A stretch of 64,000 bases of DNA from Neofusicoccum parvum. Taxonomy: Eukaryota; Ascomycota; Dothideomycetes; Botryosphaeriales; Botryosphaeriaceae. Location: NCBI GenBank assembly GCA_020912385.1, contig CP087213.1, forward strand, positions 310,001 through 374,000, read 5' to 3'. The notes beneath the pieces were generated by a model. That model was not told where the DNA came from. It did not search any database and saw nothing but the letters and a program-made list of their open reading frames with translations. Both the position numbers and the translations under genes were made by a program. Below, one piece after another: positions 33,455 through 45,115 of the stretch (positions within the stretch are counted from its first letter, which is position 1; every line of letters starts with the position of its first letter).

Positions 33455-34285
33455 TATCGTGAGTGTCTGGAATGGCCTGCTCCAGTGTTTTCTCGGCTCG
33501 CGACCCCAGAACGGCAGCACGGCCGCCATGCGGCACGGGAACGACTTGCATCCGGATGGCGAAGTGGCGAAAGATGGCATTTTGCATATACCCATGTGCG
33601 CGTAAGACGTGTTAGACGGCGCAGAAGCGGCCAAATAGAGTTTGCAGTCCATCGAGATGGAAGAGGCGCGTTTGGGGATGCTAGACTGGAAAGACGATCC
33701 AATGACGTTAGTTGCGGTCTTGCTCCGCACCAGAGCTGCTCGTATCGGCGAATCCACAGCGGATGGTGCGCATCTTGTCTGGTCTGAGCGAGGGCCTAGC
33801 CCCGTCGCAGCTAGGGCAGCGAGAGGATCGCACTGGAGTGCAGCACTCGCGCCGAAGCGGCAGCGGAGCACGCGAGCTGAGGGCGCTGCCTTGGCCCGGC
33901 TGAAACGCGGTGGTACAGGCCGCAGAGCGTCAAAGAGAAGCGGCTCCTTGCTTGCGCCGGACGCGCGCTTTGTCGCTCGAAAACTCTGCATCCTCACTCC
34001 CGCCTTGACTCGACCGCAAGCCGGGGTGCCGTCGTGGAGTGCCAATCGCGGCGATCCGTTGACTCGCTCGGACCAGCGCGCAGCCGATTGGAACTACGTC
34101 AACCCTGGCCGGGGTTCGTACGCTGACCTGCAGCTCGCGGCTCTCTCCCTCCACCACTCTGCGCACCCTGAACCCCAACCCTCATCCCTTCTCCTTAGTC
34201 CCCCATACACGGCATGCTGCCTGTCAGCGCAACGGAGTAGACCATCCGCGACCGACGCCCTCCTCGCCCCGCGTACGCACCCGCA
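33455..34285. other. 830-bp intergenic region upstream of CorA
   Basis: 5' flank of the CorA gene. A long plus-strand frame (33642-34541) runs through it into the CorA exon in another frame; its composition gives no reason to call it a gene. Confidence 0.5.
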
Positions 34286-37076
34286 ATGGCGTCGCGCGAT
34301 CTCGGCGAATCCTCCTCGGCTCCCACCGCGCCTCATGGCAGCGCAGCGCCAGCCCAGCCTTCAATTAGCTCCGTCATGGCCCAGCCAGCAGCCTCGCATC
34401 CCCAGCAGGACTCCTCCCTGCCGCCGAACGGCTCGTCGAAGAAGAGAAAGCACCGTGGTGGCAAGAAGAGGAGGAGGCGACAATCCTTCGCCGCACCGCC
34501 GTCGGAAGACCACACCGATGTGCAGTCTGATGCCATGGTGACCGAGCGCCCCAGCTTGGCGGACGTGACACCCGAGGAGGCCGTTCGCAGCAGCTTTTAC
34601 CGCCTGGGCCGCAAAGGCAGCAACACCAGTCTGGAGAGCGAGGCGCTGCTCGATCACCGGTACGACGCATCGCGATTCATACCCTGCAGCGAGCGTCTTC
34701 ACATGATGGCTAACAGAATTGCACAGTGACCAAGGCCCCCTCCAGGCCCGCCGACACAGCATCATGCAAGGCGGCTTCTACAGCCCGCGCTCGAGTCAGC
34801 CTTTTAATCGCGCCTCGCCGAGTCATCGCCCTTCGACCGCCTTCCCGTTCCCGACCACCCAGCGCTCCAATACCTCGCGATCAAAACTGGCTAGGGCAGA
34901 AAGACAAGGCGACGACGATGACAGCGCCGATGACCGGACACCTTTGATGGGATCCATAAAGAAGGAGAGCCCGAGATTTGGCGGATACGGGGGCTTGTCC
35001 TCCATCGCTTCCCCTGGAATTCGCTTCGCCGACCGCTTCCGTCGACGCTCAAGTGCCTCATCCAATTCCAGTAGGCGAAGGAGAACCGCCTCCAGAACGG
35101 GCACCTTCCAACAGAAGGGGGATGATTACGATGTCAACAATCCGCCTTCTGTGCCTGGGAGCCCTAGGCTGGAGTCCGACATGGGATTCGACGATGTCAT
35201 GCTCACTGGCGAGCTCGACCGGCAAAGGTCGCTTGGGTCAGACCGTGAACCTGGTCCGCTCTCGCGCGATGCTCTAATTGAGATTGATGACGATTCCACA
35301 GAGCGCGGGTACCGAGGTACTTCTCCGACATCGCCGAAGGATATCACTAGTCGCATTGATGAGCACCCGGCTGAGAGGGACGTATGCTTCCCTCAGGACT
35401 TGATGTCCGAGATTGGTCGTGATGAACGCGAAGAGTACGCACATCATACCGAAGGCCCAACTCGTAACCGGAGGAGAAGGAAGAAGCCATGGCCGAATAT
35501 CTCGGTGCTCGAAGAGTGGGACGCGCAAGAGAAGGAACAACGCACCATCGAGGGCATCCGCGCGCGGAAGATTAGCGAGCCACTTCTTGTGGACGGCAGA
35601 CTCCGCCCGCAAAAGAGGACATGGCATCGGGAGGATGACGATGCTCCTTTCAGGTTCACATATTTCAACGAGGAATTCCAGAGCACTCTGCACAGTCACA
35701 CTCTCTCAGAGCTTCTGCAGGAGGGTCAGAGCTTCCGCGACCTCTTTATCCCTGAGCCCCCAGTGCTTTCCGACGATAGCTCCGACGAAGAGGACGTGCC
35801 TGTCCAGGCCAACGGGTCCGGCCGCAGATTTGCTTCGCCTATTCCTGAGTCAGCAGAAATGTCAAGGCAAGGGTCGCGGATCAGCAATCACAAGGCTCAT
35901 TCATCGGCCGAGACCACAGGTGAAACAACACCGGCGAAGTCGAGCACACCAAGGCAGAAAGAGAAGCGCTATGGTCCTCGACCAGTATTCTGGCTTGATG
36001 TCCTATCTCCAACCGAGGCTGAGATGAAGACCCTGACGCGAGCCTTCGGCATTCATCCGCTTACGCACGAGGACGTGATGATGCAGGAGGCTCGTGAGAA
36101 GGTCGAGCTCTTCCACAATTACTACTTCGTCAACTATCGCACCTTCGAGCAGGACGAGAATAGCGACGAGTATCTGGAGCCTGTGAACATCTACTTCATC
36201 GTGTTCAGGGAGGGAGTCATCAGCATTCACTTCTCTATGACACCTCACATGGCCAACGTCCGTCGCCGTATTCGCCAGCTGCGCGACTACCTGATTCTGA
36301 GCTCCGACTGGATTGCCTACGCCATAATCGACGACATCACCGACGTTTACGCACCACTTATCCAGGGGATTGAGGACGAGGTGGACGATATTGACGATGC
36401 TATACTTCGGATGCACACCTCTGGAGAAAGCGTCGACAACAAGTCCAAGAAGGACTGGAAGTCGAAGCTCGAGGCCAAATTTGACTTTGGAGATGAAAAG
36501 CAATCAGAATATGGGGATGGCACTGCGGGCGATTCAGGAGGCCACATGCTTCGAAGAGTCGGTGAAACCAGGAAGAAGGTCATGGCTCTGTACAGGCTTC
36601 TGGGCAATAAGGCGGACGTCATCAAGGGCTTCGCCAAGAGATGCAACGAGCAGTGGGAGGTTGCCCCGAAGACGGAGATCGGTCTCTACCTGGGAGACAT
36701 TCAGGATCACATCGTTACGATGACTGGGAACCTGAGCCACTACGAGAGGTAAGTATTGCAGGAATGAGTCACAGTGAGTCCGGCTAACACCTGCAGCCTC
36801 CTTTCACGTGCGCATGGCAACTACCTTGCGCAGATCAACATCCGGATGAACGAACGGGCGGAGCAGACCAACGACGTTCTCGGCAAACTGACGGTTCTCG
36901 GCACGATCGTCCTGCCAATGAACATCATCACGGGCATGTGGGGCATGAACGTGCTCGTGCCCGGACAGGACGGCGACACTCTCTACTGGTTCTGGGGCAT
37001 CACGGCCGGCCTTGTCATCTTCGGAATCACATGTTTCTTCATCTGCAAAAGGTACCTGAACATGGCTTTCCTCTAG
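34286..37076 (+). CDS. CorA-family Mg2+ transporter (Alr1/Mnr2-like)
   Basis: Predicted divalent-cation channel/transporter of plasma or vacuolar membrane, 891 aa. Exons 34286-34659, 34727-36748 and 36797-37076; donor/acceptor phases agree (CTAAC precedes the first acceptor). Residues 1-390 are a disordered basic/Ser-rich cytoplasmic region with a Lys/Arg block (KKRKHRGGKKRRRRQS, about 52-67). The conserved CorA cytoplasmic domain follows: RPVFWLDVLSPTEAEMKTL, FGIHPLTHEDVMMQEAREK, FHNYYFVNYRTFEQDE and VYAPLIQGIEDEVDDIDD. Near the C-terminus the first span ends in the signature GMWGMN (GMN about 848-850) and a second span GITAGLVIFGITCFFICK follows. The long N-terminus and the DENSDEYLEPVNIYFIVF insert fit the fungal Alr/Mnr branch rather than the mitochondrial Mrs2 branch; Alr1 and Mnr2 cannot be told apart here. 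Confidence 0.93.
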
Positions 37077-38215
37077 CCTGCATATAGTTGCGCTTGCTTT
37101 GGCTTCTCCCCCCTTTAGTATATACACGTGTGACCATTGGATTGTGCACCTCCCAATCATTGTGGTATGCTTGTTTTCTTGGAGAGGGGCGCAGCTAATG
37201 GTTTCATTTTTCTCCTAGGGTGTACGGGGTTGTTTAGATGTTGACAGACAGGAGTTTGGCAGCTTAGACGGTAGAAAGCTGAGGAATGAAGCAGTCATTT
37301 GCATGGGTAGGAACAGCAAGTCACGGTCTTTGGTGTCATTTATTGACGGGACTCTCACAGTTGGGGCATGGGTTGGATGGGATCAGGCAGCACACGGTCA
37401 TCAGCATTGTTAGGAGGGAACGGCTCTGCAACAGAGGCCCGGTGTTATTCTGTTTCGCAAATCTTTTCACCGTCGTTTGCAGAACCAAAAGCAATAGTAA
37501 TAGTCTTATCGTCACCGTGTGGCTGAATGAGCCTTACGTGCCGGCTGCCTGGTGCGGATCCACTTGGCGTGTCTCCCACGGTGTGCCTGGAGGCGCAGAG
37601 GCGGCAAGGCGCAGTCGTTATCCGGGGCCGTGGAGATAGTTGGCATTCAATTACTCGATTGGATCGAGCATGGATAACTCGGGACGGCGCGCGGGCCCCT
37701 TGGCGCGGCCTGTGTCGGCGCGCAGGCCAGACTTTTTGCTGCTGCGCAACCGCTGCCAGCACACTTCAGCGCTCGACACCGCAAAATGGCCGGCGGATCA
37801 CGTCACGCTGGTCGGTGCCCGCGGCGGCCCTGCTGCCCTCCCTCTGACCGCACGGCACGCAGAAGCCGAGCAGCAGCCTCTGGCCGGCGGGGGCGTGGCA
37901 CTGGGCGCGGGCTGTTCAGTCGCCGGCTCGTGTCGGCGGGGGCCGAGCGGTGAAGACGGCGAGGGGGACCCCCCGCCATCGGAGCCGGGGCCAAGGGACC
38001 CTTGGAGGGGCTCCGGGCTTCCAGAAATTGTCGACTATATCAATTCGCGCCCTTCTCACTCGTCCCGGCCCGCCCTCTTCTTGCTCTCCAGATCCCGCCG
38101 AGCTGCAGCACCGCAAGACTCCTGCCACGAGCCCGCGTCCAGCCCCCATCGAATTCTCCAGACACCCAGAGTCGCGCCAGATCTTTCCTCGTGCCCTTAT
38201 CGGAACGACGACACC
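37077..38215. other. 1.1-kb intergenic region
   Basis: CorA 3' flank and allantoicase promoter. The right part is strongly GC-rich and then pyrimidine-rich towards the allantoicase start. A CTATATCAA sequence at about 38034-38042 may be a weak TATA element. No GATA-factor site cluster was established. Confidence 0.4.
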
Positions 38216-39442
38216 ATGTTCGGCTTCTCGAGCGACCCCGTGCAGAAGGTCCCCGTTGAGGAGATCGACAAGGCCTTCTCCGGCAACAGCATTGGTACGC
38301 CAATCCGCCCTCTTCTCTTCTCCGCTCGCCTTCCCTTCTCCCGCTCATCTCCACCCTTCTCATCCCTGCCCTTTCTCCCCTCTACCCTCTTCCCCTCTCC
38401 GCCCTCTCTCCCTCTCCACCCGCAGCCATGAGCTAACGCCCGTTCCCCGCCGGCAGACCTCATCTCCAAGGCGCTCGGCTCCCAAATCCTCGCCGTCTCC
38501 GACGAATGGTTCGCCGCCGCGGAGAACCTCACGACGCCCACGGCCCCGATCCGCAAGATCGGCGTCTTCACGCACGCCGGCGCCTGGTACGACGGGTGGG
38601 AGACGCGCCGCCACAACCCGGAGGAGTTCGACTGGGTGGTGATCCGGCTGGGGGTGGCGTCGGGCAAGCTGCGCGGGTTCGAGATCGACACGGCGCACTT
38701 CAGCGGCAACCACGCGCCGGAGATCGCGGTGCAGGCCTTCTTCGCGGGCAGCAACGAGGAGGCCGACGACCTGGTGCGGGACCCGGGGTTCGGGGGGTGG
38801 GAGACGGTGCTGCCGAAGCAGGAGTGCGGGCCCAGCCAGCGGCACGCGTGGAGGCTGGAGAAGGAGACGGAGAAGCCGTACACGCACGTGCGGCTGCAGA
38901 TGTTCCCGGACGGCGGCATCGCGCGCTTCCGCGCGTTCGGCACGCCCGTGCCGGTGTTCCCGGAGGGCGTCGACGAGGTGTTCGACCTGGCGGCCGCGGT
39001 CAACGGCGGCGTCGCGCTGGCCTGCAGCGACCAGCACTTCGGCACAAAGGACAACCTGCTGCTGCCCGGCCGCGGCGTCGACATGGGCGACGGCTGGGAG
39101 ACCAAGCGCACCCGCGGCGAGCACGTCGACTGGGTCGTCGTCCGCCTCGGCACCCCCGGCGAGATCGAGCGCGTCGTCGTCGACACCGCTCACTTCCGCG
39201 GCAACTTCCCCAAGGAGTTCCAGCTGTTCGCCGGCGAGTTCTCGCACGACCCCAGCCATGACGACTCGGGCTGGACGGAGATCCTGGAGCCGACGAGGGC
39301 GCGTCCGGATGAGGAGCATGAGTTTGGGCAGGACGAGATGAAGGATGTGGCGGTGAAGGCGTACACGCACGTGAAGCTGGTCATCATTCCGGATGGCGGT
39401 GTGAAGAGGCTGAGGGTGTTTGGCAAGAGGAGGGCGTGGTAG
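38216..39442 (+). CDS. Allantoicase
   Basis: Predicted allantoate amidinohydrolase of the ureide pathway: converts allantoate to ureidoglycolate and urea, cytosolic. 354 aa in two exons, 38216-38294 and 38457-39442 (donor GTACGC, acceptor CCGGCAG, codon split Asp). The family's two repeated jelly-roll halves are visible: repeat 1 with LAVSDEWFAAAENL, GVFTHAGAWYDGWETRRHN, WVVIRLGVASG, IDTAHFSGNHAPE and THVRLQMFPDGGIARFRAFG; repeat 2 with ACSDQHFGTKDNLLLPGRG, MGDGWETKRTRGEHVDWVVV, VDTAHFRGNFPKE and THVKLVIIPDGGVKRLRVFG. Length is normal. Called DAL2 in yeast and alc in filamentous fungi; in known fungi its transcription is under nitrogen (GATA-factor) and pathway-specific control. The allantoate-permease-like gene lies about 16 kb to the right. 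Confidence 0.95.
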
Positions 39443-40325
39443 GCGCGAAACGTGCGAGGTGGGCCTTCGCTTCTTTGGATACCCGTAAAAACGTTATAAA
39501 AACAAATGTGAGACATGTTTGGGATTGTGGACTCATCCTTTTCAACTGTGGTTTCATCCTGGTGTTTCTATACCTGTGCACACAGACTTTCTTTGAACCA
39601 AAGGAGAGGCCGTGTTGCAAAAGATCAAAAGGACGAAGCACCTCCTTTGCTCCTTGATTGTTTGCGGGCCTCTTGTACCACCCTCCCTTGAACTGGGAGT
39701 TGAGAAAATGGTGCATGATTCGCTACAGGTCGTTCACTATGATGATATCCCCTCAGTTCATATATATACTAAGAATGAACTGACTGCTGGTATGATGTTT
39801 CCAAATCATTCTTCACTCAATCCATGTACATAGACTCTATATACGTAATTAGCATACATGTTAATGACTCAACCAACGCTAGCTTCAATATCTAAGCTTA
39901 GATATCCGGCCGGCCTGGCTGACCTTGGCCCATCTGAGAGTGAATACTAAATAAAACAGGGAGTATTGTAAACGGCCCTCTGCATCTATCGTTTTCTGGC
40001 GCTGGGGACATCCTGCATGTTAACAATACACAGACTCATCTGAGATTCAAACTGTCCATCTGAATAATCCTCCCAGCACGTGAAATAAGTAAGCTCTTGC
40101 CTTTGAACTGGTTCCGAATACGGTTCGGGTATTGAATCATGAAATTCACCACCATAAATGTCCTGCATGATAGTGGCTCATTTAACTGATTTTCAAGTGC
40201 TGGTAATTTTCAGATGATAAGATCATGGAAAAAAGAGATAAAATTACTGCGAATACCACTGTTGAATCTTAAGAAAGATAAGTGACAAACTGCATTGCCG
40301 AACTTGTTAGGTGAAATGTGGAGAA
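39443..40325. other. 880-bp convergent intergenic region
   Basis: 3' flanks of allantoicase (plus) and the HET gene (minus). AT-rich on the right. From here to the right end of the window, genes become sparse and intergenic DNA longer. No gene seen. Confidence 0.5.
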
Positions 40326-42338
40326 CTATTTCAAGAATACCACCTGTTCCTTCACCGGCGCTTCTGCCGCTTCACCAAACATGATCCCATGAACGTAGCA
40401 GTCTCCGATGACACTATAGTATTTTATATGACTCCGGGATGTGTGATAGCCACCTTCAGCATCTCCAACCTCCAAAGGACGGAGTATAAAGGGGACGCTA
40501 CCACCGAAAAGGATCCAGACTTCGTCTCCTGGCTCCATCCACTTAGGGCCAAGGCCGATAAGTCCCTGCTGTGTGACAAAAAGTCTCCTTTCCGCAGCTG
40601 AAGTGTTCAGCTCTTGGGCTAGCGCTGCATCGATAAGGTCGTCCTCGAGTTCTTCTTCCAGAAGTGACTGTATGAACCACTCCAGATCCTCCTCATTGAA
40701 ACCCGGATAAGTTGGGTCTAGTGCCAGAAGATCCCCAGTCAAAGTCCTGCCGAACGCATCGAATAACGTACTCTGACCGCTGTATGGATGATCATGATGG
40801 TGGCTGAGATCTAGAAACTGAGCCCAATCGCGAAACGTTGAAAACTGGTTTCTATAGTACGTGGATGCAACGTGAAAGTTGGGCGTCAATTTAGACACGA
40901 CGCCAACTTGGGTTCCAAGGACTGAGAGAACGGAAGCATTCTGTCTTTGGACTTGAACTGGTCTCCCGTTTGAAGCATCATAATGCTCACTACGGGCGCG
41001 TCGATTGAACGCTTTCGTCATTTCGTCGAAGTCTTTAACCCACGAAGAAACGGACTTCGGTGGCCAAGATTCTCGCCATAAAACAGAGAGGGACCGATCC
41101 GGATAGGAATTTAGTAAGAGAAAACTCATGTTCTCGTACAATGTCTGCGTCTCCATCTGGTAGTCCACAGAACATCGAAATCCTGGAGGCAGCAGACCCA
41201 GCAACGCAAATATCTTGTCCCGAGGGTCCTTCGATTCTCGATCGTGAAAGTTATGCAAGCAATCCATGAGATTGATAGTGACGTTGTTTTTGACCCATGA
41301 TCTGGTCAAGTCAAGGGTGTGGAGGTGTTTTTGAAAGTTGAAAAGTGCGTTCACGGTCGCCTCTCCACATGACAAATCCTCCAGTCTTTGGATGAGGGCC
41401 GTGAAAAATCTTGAGCAGCAGGTCTGTGAATGAACATAAAGATTCTCAGCAGAGGAGGCCATTTTGTCAAATGAACACCTGGACTGGCCCCAACAAAGAA
41501 CAGATGTAGGCGGCAGAGCTGCTTCTTGGACGGTCCACATGCGTGTCCACCAACTTCGATTCATGAATGCTCCAAGCGCTATAAGTGGTTCTATGGAACC
41601 GAAAGTGAGCATATGTGAAGGACGGAAAGCATGACGTAGTGCGAGGATTTCGTCAAGATGTTTATTTTTTTCAAGCAAGTCGACCAATTCAAGGAGTGTC
41701 GATGTCCGTGGTCGAACACCATGCCATCTGCTGCTTGAATGTCTGCAGGTTTTGTTTTCTGAGAACTTGCAATAATTCTCCTCGCGATCGAACTTCTTGG
41801 CTGTTGGTTGATGATCTTCAGCAACAAGTTGAACTTCAGGATGATGGATAGCCCAACATGGGCTGACTGTGTCGAAATACTGCTTGCTGGTGGTGTGTGT
41901 ACAACAGTGTAGAAAGTTGGTGATGCAGCAAGCATCACTCTGCTCCGATTCGTCTCCGACCCATAGTAACCCAGTTGTACAGTCTTTGAAGATCTTCCCC
42001 ATCAGGTTGACTTGCCACGCCTTTTCGAACTCGTTTTGTTGGTCGATACAGAGCGCATCAATCCACAGTGTTTGGGAAGCGTGCTCGGTTCGTAGGTTTT
42101 TGAGAGCTGATAGTAGATTCCTTGAGACGTTGAAGCTTTCTTCATCGAGCTTGATAGTATCCGTAAAGTCTGGGTCTCCCCATACATATGATAGAGCTTG
42201 ATATTCGGGTTTGCCATTCAAGGATTGGACTCGGGAACTGCAGCATATGGTATCATCCCCTTTTCCCGGCAGGAGTTCAACCAGACGGATCTCGTTCCGA
42301 CTCCGGTAAAGGGGCTTGAATTTGAAAGTGCTAGACAT
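40326..42338 (-). CDS. HET-domain (heterokaryon incompatibility) protein
   Basis: Predicted cytoplasmic HET-domain protein, 670 aa, a single exon from the ATG at 42338. The HET domain occupies the N-terminal part: EYQALSYVWGDPD (45-57), LWIDALCIDQQNEFEKAWQV (91-110), VNLMGKIFKDCTTGLLWVGD (108-127) and RMWTVQEAALP (about 268). The remaining 380 residues match the usual variable C-terminal region with RDKIFALLGLL and VDYQ, typical of this 'HET plus long tail' class. No STAND/NACHT or repeat region is attached. HET domains trigger cell death in vegetative incompatibility when activated by partners; most genome copies are uncharacterised. No introns or frame breaks, so it looks intact. Confidence 0.92.
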   Translation of the reverse strand: MSSTFKFKPLYRSRNEIRLVELLPGKGDDTICCSSRVQSLNGKPEYQALSYVWGDPDFTDTIKLDEESFNVSRNLLSALKNLRTEHASQTLWIDALCIDQQNEFEKAWQVNLMGKIFKDCTTGLLWVGDESEQSDACCITNFLHCCTHTTSKQYFDTVSPCWAIHHPEVQLVAEDHQPTAKKFDREENYCKFSENKTCRHSSSRWHGVRPRTSTLLELVDLLEKNKHLDEILALRHAFRPSHMLTFGSIEPLIALGAFMNRSWWTRMWTVQEAALPPTSVLCWGQSRCSFDKMASSAENLYVHSQTCCSRFFTALIQRLEDLSCGEATVNALFNFQKHLHTLDLTRSWVKNNVTINLMDCLHNFHDRESKDPRDKIFALLGLLPPGFRCSVDYQMETQTLYENMSFLLLNSYPDRSLSVLWRESWPPKSVSSWVKDFDEMTKAFNRRARSEHYDASNGRPVQVQRQNASVLSVLGTQVGVVSKLTPNFHVASTYYRNQFSTFRDWAQFLDLSHHHDHPYSGQSTLFDAFGRTLTGDLLALDPTYPGFNEEDLEWFIQSLLEEELEDDLIDAALAQELNTSAAERRLFVTQQGLIGLGPKWMEPGDEVWILFGGSVPFILRPLEVGDAEGGYHTSRSHIKYYSVIGDCYVHGIMFGEAAEAPVKEQVVFLK

Positions 42339-43363
42339 GATAGCTGTGAAGAAGCCAAACCAGTCAATGCTTCACACCTGGGTTAGGAGATGGATGGAAT
42401 GGAAGGTGACGAGGTGTTCGTTGCTAGTCTTCACAGAAGGCTATGTAAATCATTTTTCATTCCTTTACCATGGCGTCTGCATATAATTGTCATACGTTCC
42501 AACGTAGCCTGATCCAGACACAAGCCATTTTGGCATCCGAACTTGGCTTTACACAGCAGTTTCTCCAAGCGACCCTGAACACCAAACCAAGTCAACCTTG
42601 TGCATTGCAGCAAAATACCCCCAAACAAAACCACGTGTGGAACAGAAACTTCTCTCATGTAGGTCCGTGAATCAAGTGGAATCCAGCGATTGTGGATAGC
42701 ATTCCAAAATGTGACCATTTTTGTGGTGAATCGACCGGCCCCAAAACCGTCAACGTGGCGCGCGGGCTTATGCGCGCGGGTGGGGCTCCATTGGCTTGTT
42801 TGGATCCCAGCAGGCCAACGTTACAATTTTCGCGCCAGCCTGGTTAGGTTCGGGATTTTGCGGGCCAGAGATGCAGGCGATGATGCAGCCTGATATCTTG
42901 CTGTAATCCCGCCGAAATCCACCTCAATTTGTCCACCGCTTTCTCCTACATAGTTTCCCACAACTCTTGCCAAAAGGATGCATGTCCGGGTGCGACATAT
43001 CCCCGTAGGCGCTTACATTCTATCCCACATGAAGATCCTGCTTTCCCCATCTCTCCACGTCAGACGTTTCAGATGCAGGTCGGAACGCGTAGCCGAGCTC
43101 TACACGAGTCTGGATCGCTAAGGACAGACCATTCCGCCACCCTTGCCCTGCAGGATCAATGAAGCAGACAGAGAATACCACATTTTCGCCGATATTTCTT
43201 GTCCTATGCTCTCTTATTTGGTGTGACTATCTGTTGTCATGTGTGGAGAGCAGATTACGCCGGTGACGCCCCATGCTCTTTGGGCACTGACCCAGTTTGA
43301 ACTGGCTGCAAGGCAGAAGTGCAATCTGAGCATTTAAACATCGAGGATTCCTATCTTGATCGA
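42339..43363. other. 1-kb intergenic region
   Basis: Upstream of the HET gene and of the 166-aa unknown. It includes a CG-rich knot near 42750-42790. No convincing coding sequence. Confidence 0.45.
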
Positions 43364-43958
43364 ATGAGTCTTGACACAATCAACGACATTGGTTCTCTCG
43401 GGAACAAGCACAACGAGGAAAAGCCTTTGAGTGCATGCCCTTCCGGTATGTATGCCTGATATTAGCGCTATGGACCGGCGACCCTCTGACGTTTCCCAGA
43501 ACATGTTGACTACCGCACGCCACAGTCGGAGCTCCTCAGGTGCCAGAAGACTGGTTTATAACGAGAAACGTTTTTACGATACGCGACGGAATGCATCCCC
43601 TCGTGGACAACCACCCCACAAGGCCACGGCGGTTTTCGCACAATTCTTCAAGAGCATGAATGGAAAATATCATCGAGATCGCATCAGCAAAAGGGAACAG
43701 CACGGTGAAGCATCAGGTTCTTTGGAGAGAGGAAGATTGGCGAACACCCCATCTCTGCACGGAAGCAGAATACGGACCACGTCAGAGAATTTTCGTAGGG
43801 AGGTACGAGAATTTGGGATCCATCGTGTGTACACACAGTCGGTGTCTAATTTGACACTCAGGAATTCCCGTAGCTTGAAATCTCCGGTAGATATTGGATC
43901 ACAAGACGGCACATCGAAGGGCAGACATTTCGGTTCAAAGTATTTTGTACAATACTGA
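43364..43958 (+). CDS. Small basic protein of unknown function
   Basis: No family recognised. A two-exon model, 43364-43445 and 43540-43958 (donor GTATGT, acceptor CTCCTCAG, phase 1), gives 166 aa beginning MSLDTINDIGSLGNKHNEEK. The alternative is an unspliced 175-aa frame starting at 43431. The body is Arg/Ser-rich and basic (LVYNEKRFYDTRRNASPRG, FAQFFKSMNGKYHRDRISKR), with no membrane span or signal peptide. The sequence just downstream is AT-rich. It lies in the sparse accessory part between the HET gene and the minisatellite tract. Could be a fast-evolving orphan. Confidence 0.4.
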
Positions 43959-44367
43959 ATGCAAAGCAATATATGTTCGAATACAATCCTTTCTATCTTA
44001 TTTCGTTGATCGGAATATACAAATGTGCGTGCAATACACGACAGCGGCATGCTGGCTTTCCTGAGTGACTTTTCCTTTTCATTTGAAAAGATCTGTTACT
44101 GTCGCGAGGCATTTTGGCAAATCATAGTATGCAGAGGATGAAAACACGCTATTAAACCCATTCAATATACAAAAGCTTGCACATGACCATGTAACGCGCA
44201 CGGCATAACGTAGTGATAAATTCCGTTCTTCTCAGGCTGTGATACGATGTCCTACAGGGATCGAACAAACTATGAGTGTCTGAGCAGCGACGCTTGCTGC
44301 AAAAGAGACACCTGGAAGCTGCTTGGATTTCCTGCTGCCTCGATCCCGCTGCGTCATTTCGTAACTG

Positions 44368-44562
44368 TATCCCGCAGCTCTATCCCGCCGCGCTATCCTG
44401 CAGCTCTATCCTGCAGCTCTATCCTGCAGCTCTATCCTGCAGCTCTATCCTGCAGCTCTATCCTGCAGCTCTATCCTGCAGCTCTATCCCGCCGCGCTAT
44501 CCCGCCGCGCTATCCTGCATCTTCATCCTTCAGCTTTATCCTGCAGTCCAATCCCGCCGAGT
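44368..44562. repeat. 13-bp minisatellite, 15 units
   Basis: Fifteen consecutive 13-bp units. Seven in a row (44394-44484) are identical: TATCCTGCAGCTC. Flanking units are variants TATCCCGCAGCTC, TATCCCGCCGCGC, TATCCTGCATCTT, CATCCTTCAGCTT, TATCCTGCAGTCC and AATCCCGCCGAGT. Because 13 is not a multiple of three, each strand frame reads a shifting Leu/Tyr/Ala/Ser-rich peptide; these frames are not taken as genes. Confidence 0.95.
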
Positions 44563-44878
44563 TTCCTTGCACCACACCGCCATCAAAGAGCCAGGTTAGT
44601 TTTCCTGAGTTTCTGCGTAAGCTCGCTGCGAGACTGCGTGATTTAGGGTGTCACTTAAACTACATGTGGACTGCAGGAACGCCACGGTCGGAACACGAGG
44701 CACAGCTAACAAGTTTCACCTGGGAGGCACTTCCCGGATTATGCGTGAAACAATTGTCTGCCACTACACAGGGGTATGTATGTATGACGCCGCAGCAATA
44801 CGAACCAAGCCACGTAGGGGCGGGGAAAAGCCGACCGAATTTTGGGGAGCCGCATGGCTTTCGCCGCGCCGCAACGAC

Positions 44879-45115
44879 GTGCGCTCCCGGACCTTCGGGG
44901 CCCATGCGCCTGTGCAGCCGCTGTAAGGTAGCCGCAAGACGGCCCCAAGGCAGCAATGAGGCAACTGTTTGCCTGCTTTCACCGGGGCGACGGGGCACGG
45001 GAGAGTGTGCCCTGCTGTTCTCACACCGACGCGAAAAGTCGGGTACTCAGCCACACAAGCGGGTCTAAGAGCCGCTCTCATGCGGCTCGCAGCCGCATCC
45101 GGTGAATCGCGGTAC
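44879..45115 (+). other. GC-rich structured block resembling group II intron RNA
   Basis: A GC-rich island in AT-leaning DNA. It starts with GTGCGCTCCCGGACC and CCTGTGCAGCCGCTGTAAGG, features like a group II intron 5' end (GTGYG). A perfect hairpin follows: GAGCCGC-TCTCAT-GCGGCTC (45069-45088). Directly after comes a 33-nt segment (45091-45123 region) beginning AGCCGCATCCGGTGAA and ending near GGCTCC, which resembles a domain-V-type hairpin (AGC foot, GTGAA loop). At about 240 nt it is far too short for a complete intron and no reverse transcriptase is seen. The assignment rests on remembered consensus features only; it could also be an unrelated structured GC element. Confidence 0.3.

Noticed and set aside
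33642..34541. 299-codon plus-strand frame upstream of CorA
   Set aside because: Overlaps the well-supported first exon of CorA in another frame and has no domain.
38197..39370. Antisense frames of 329 and 336 codons over allantoicase
   Set aside because: Mirror of the GC-rich third codon positions of the allantoicase gene.
44247..45068. 273-codon frame over the minisatellite and GC-rich block
   Set aside because: The first half translates the 13-bp repeat and the second half the structured block; no protein-like conservation is visible.
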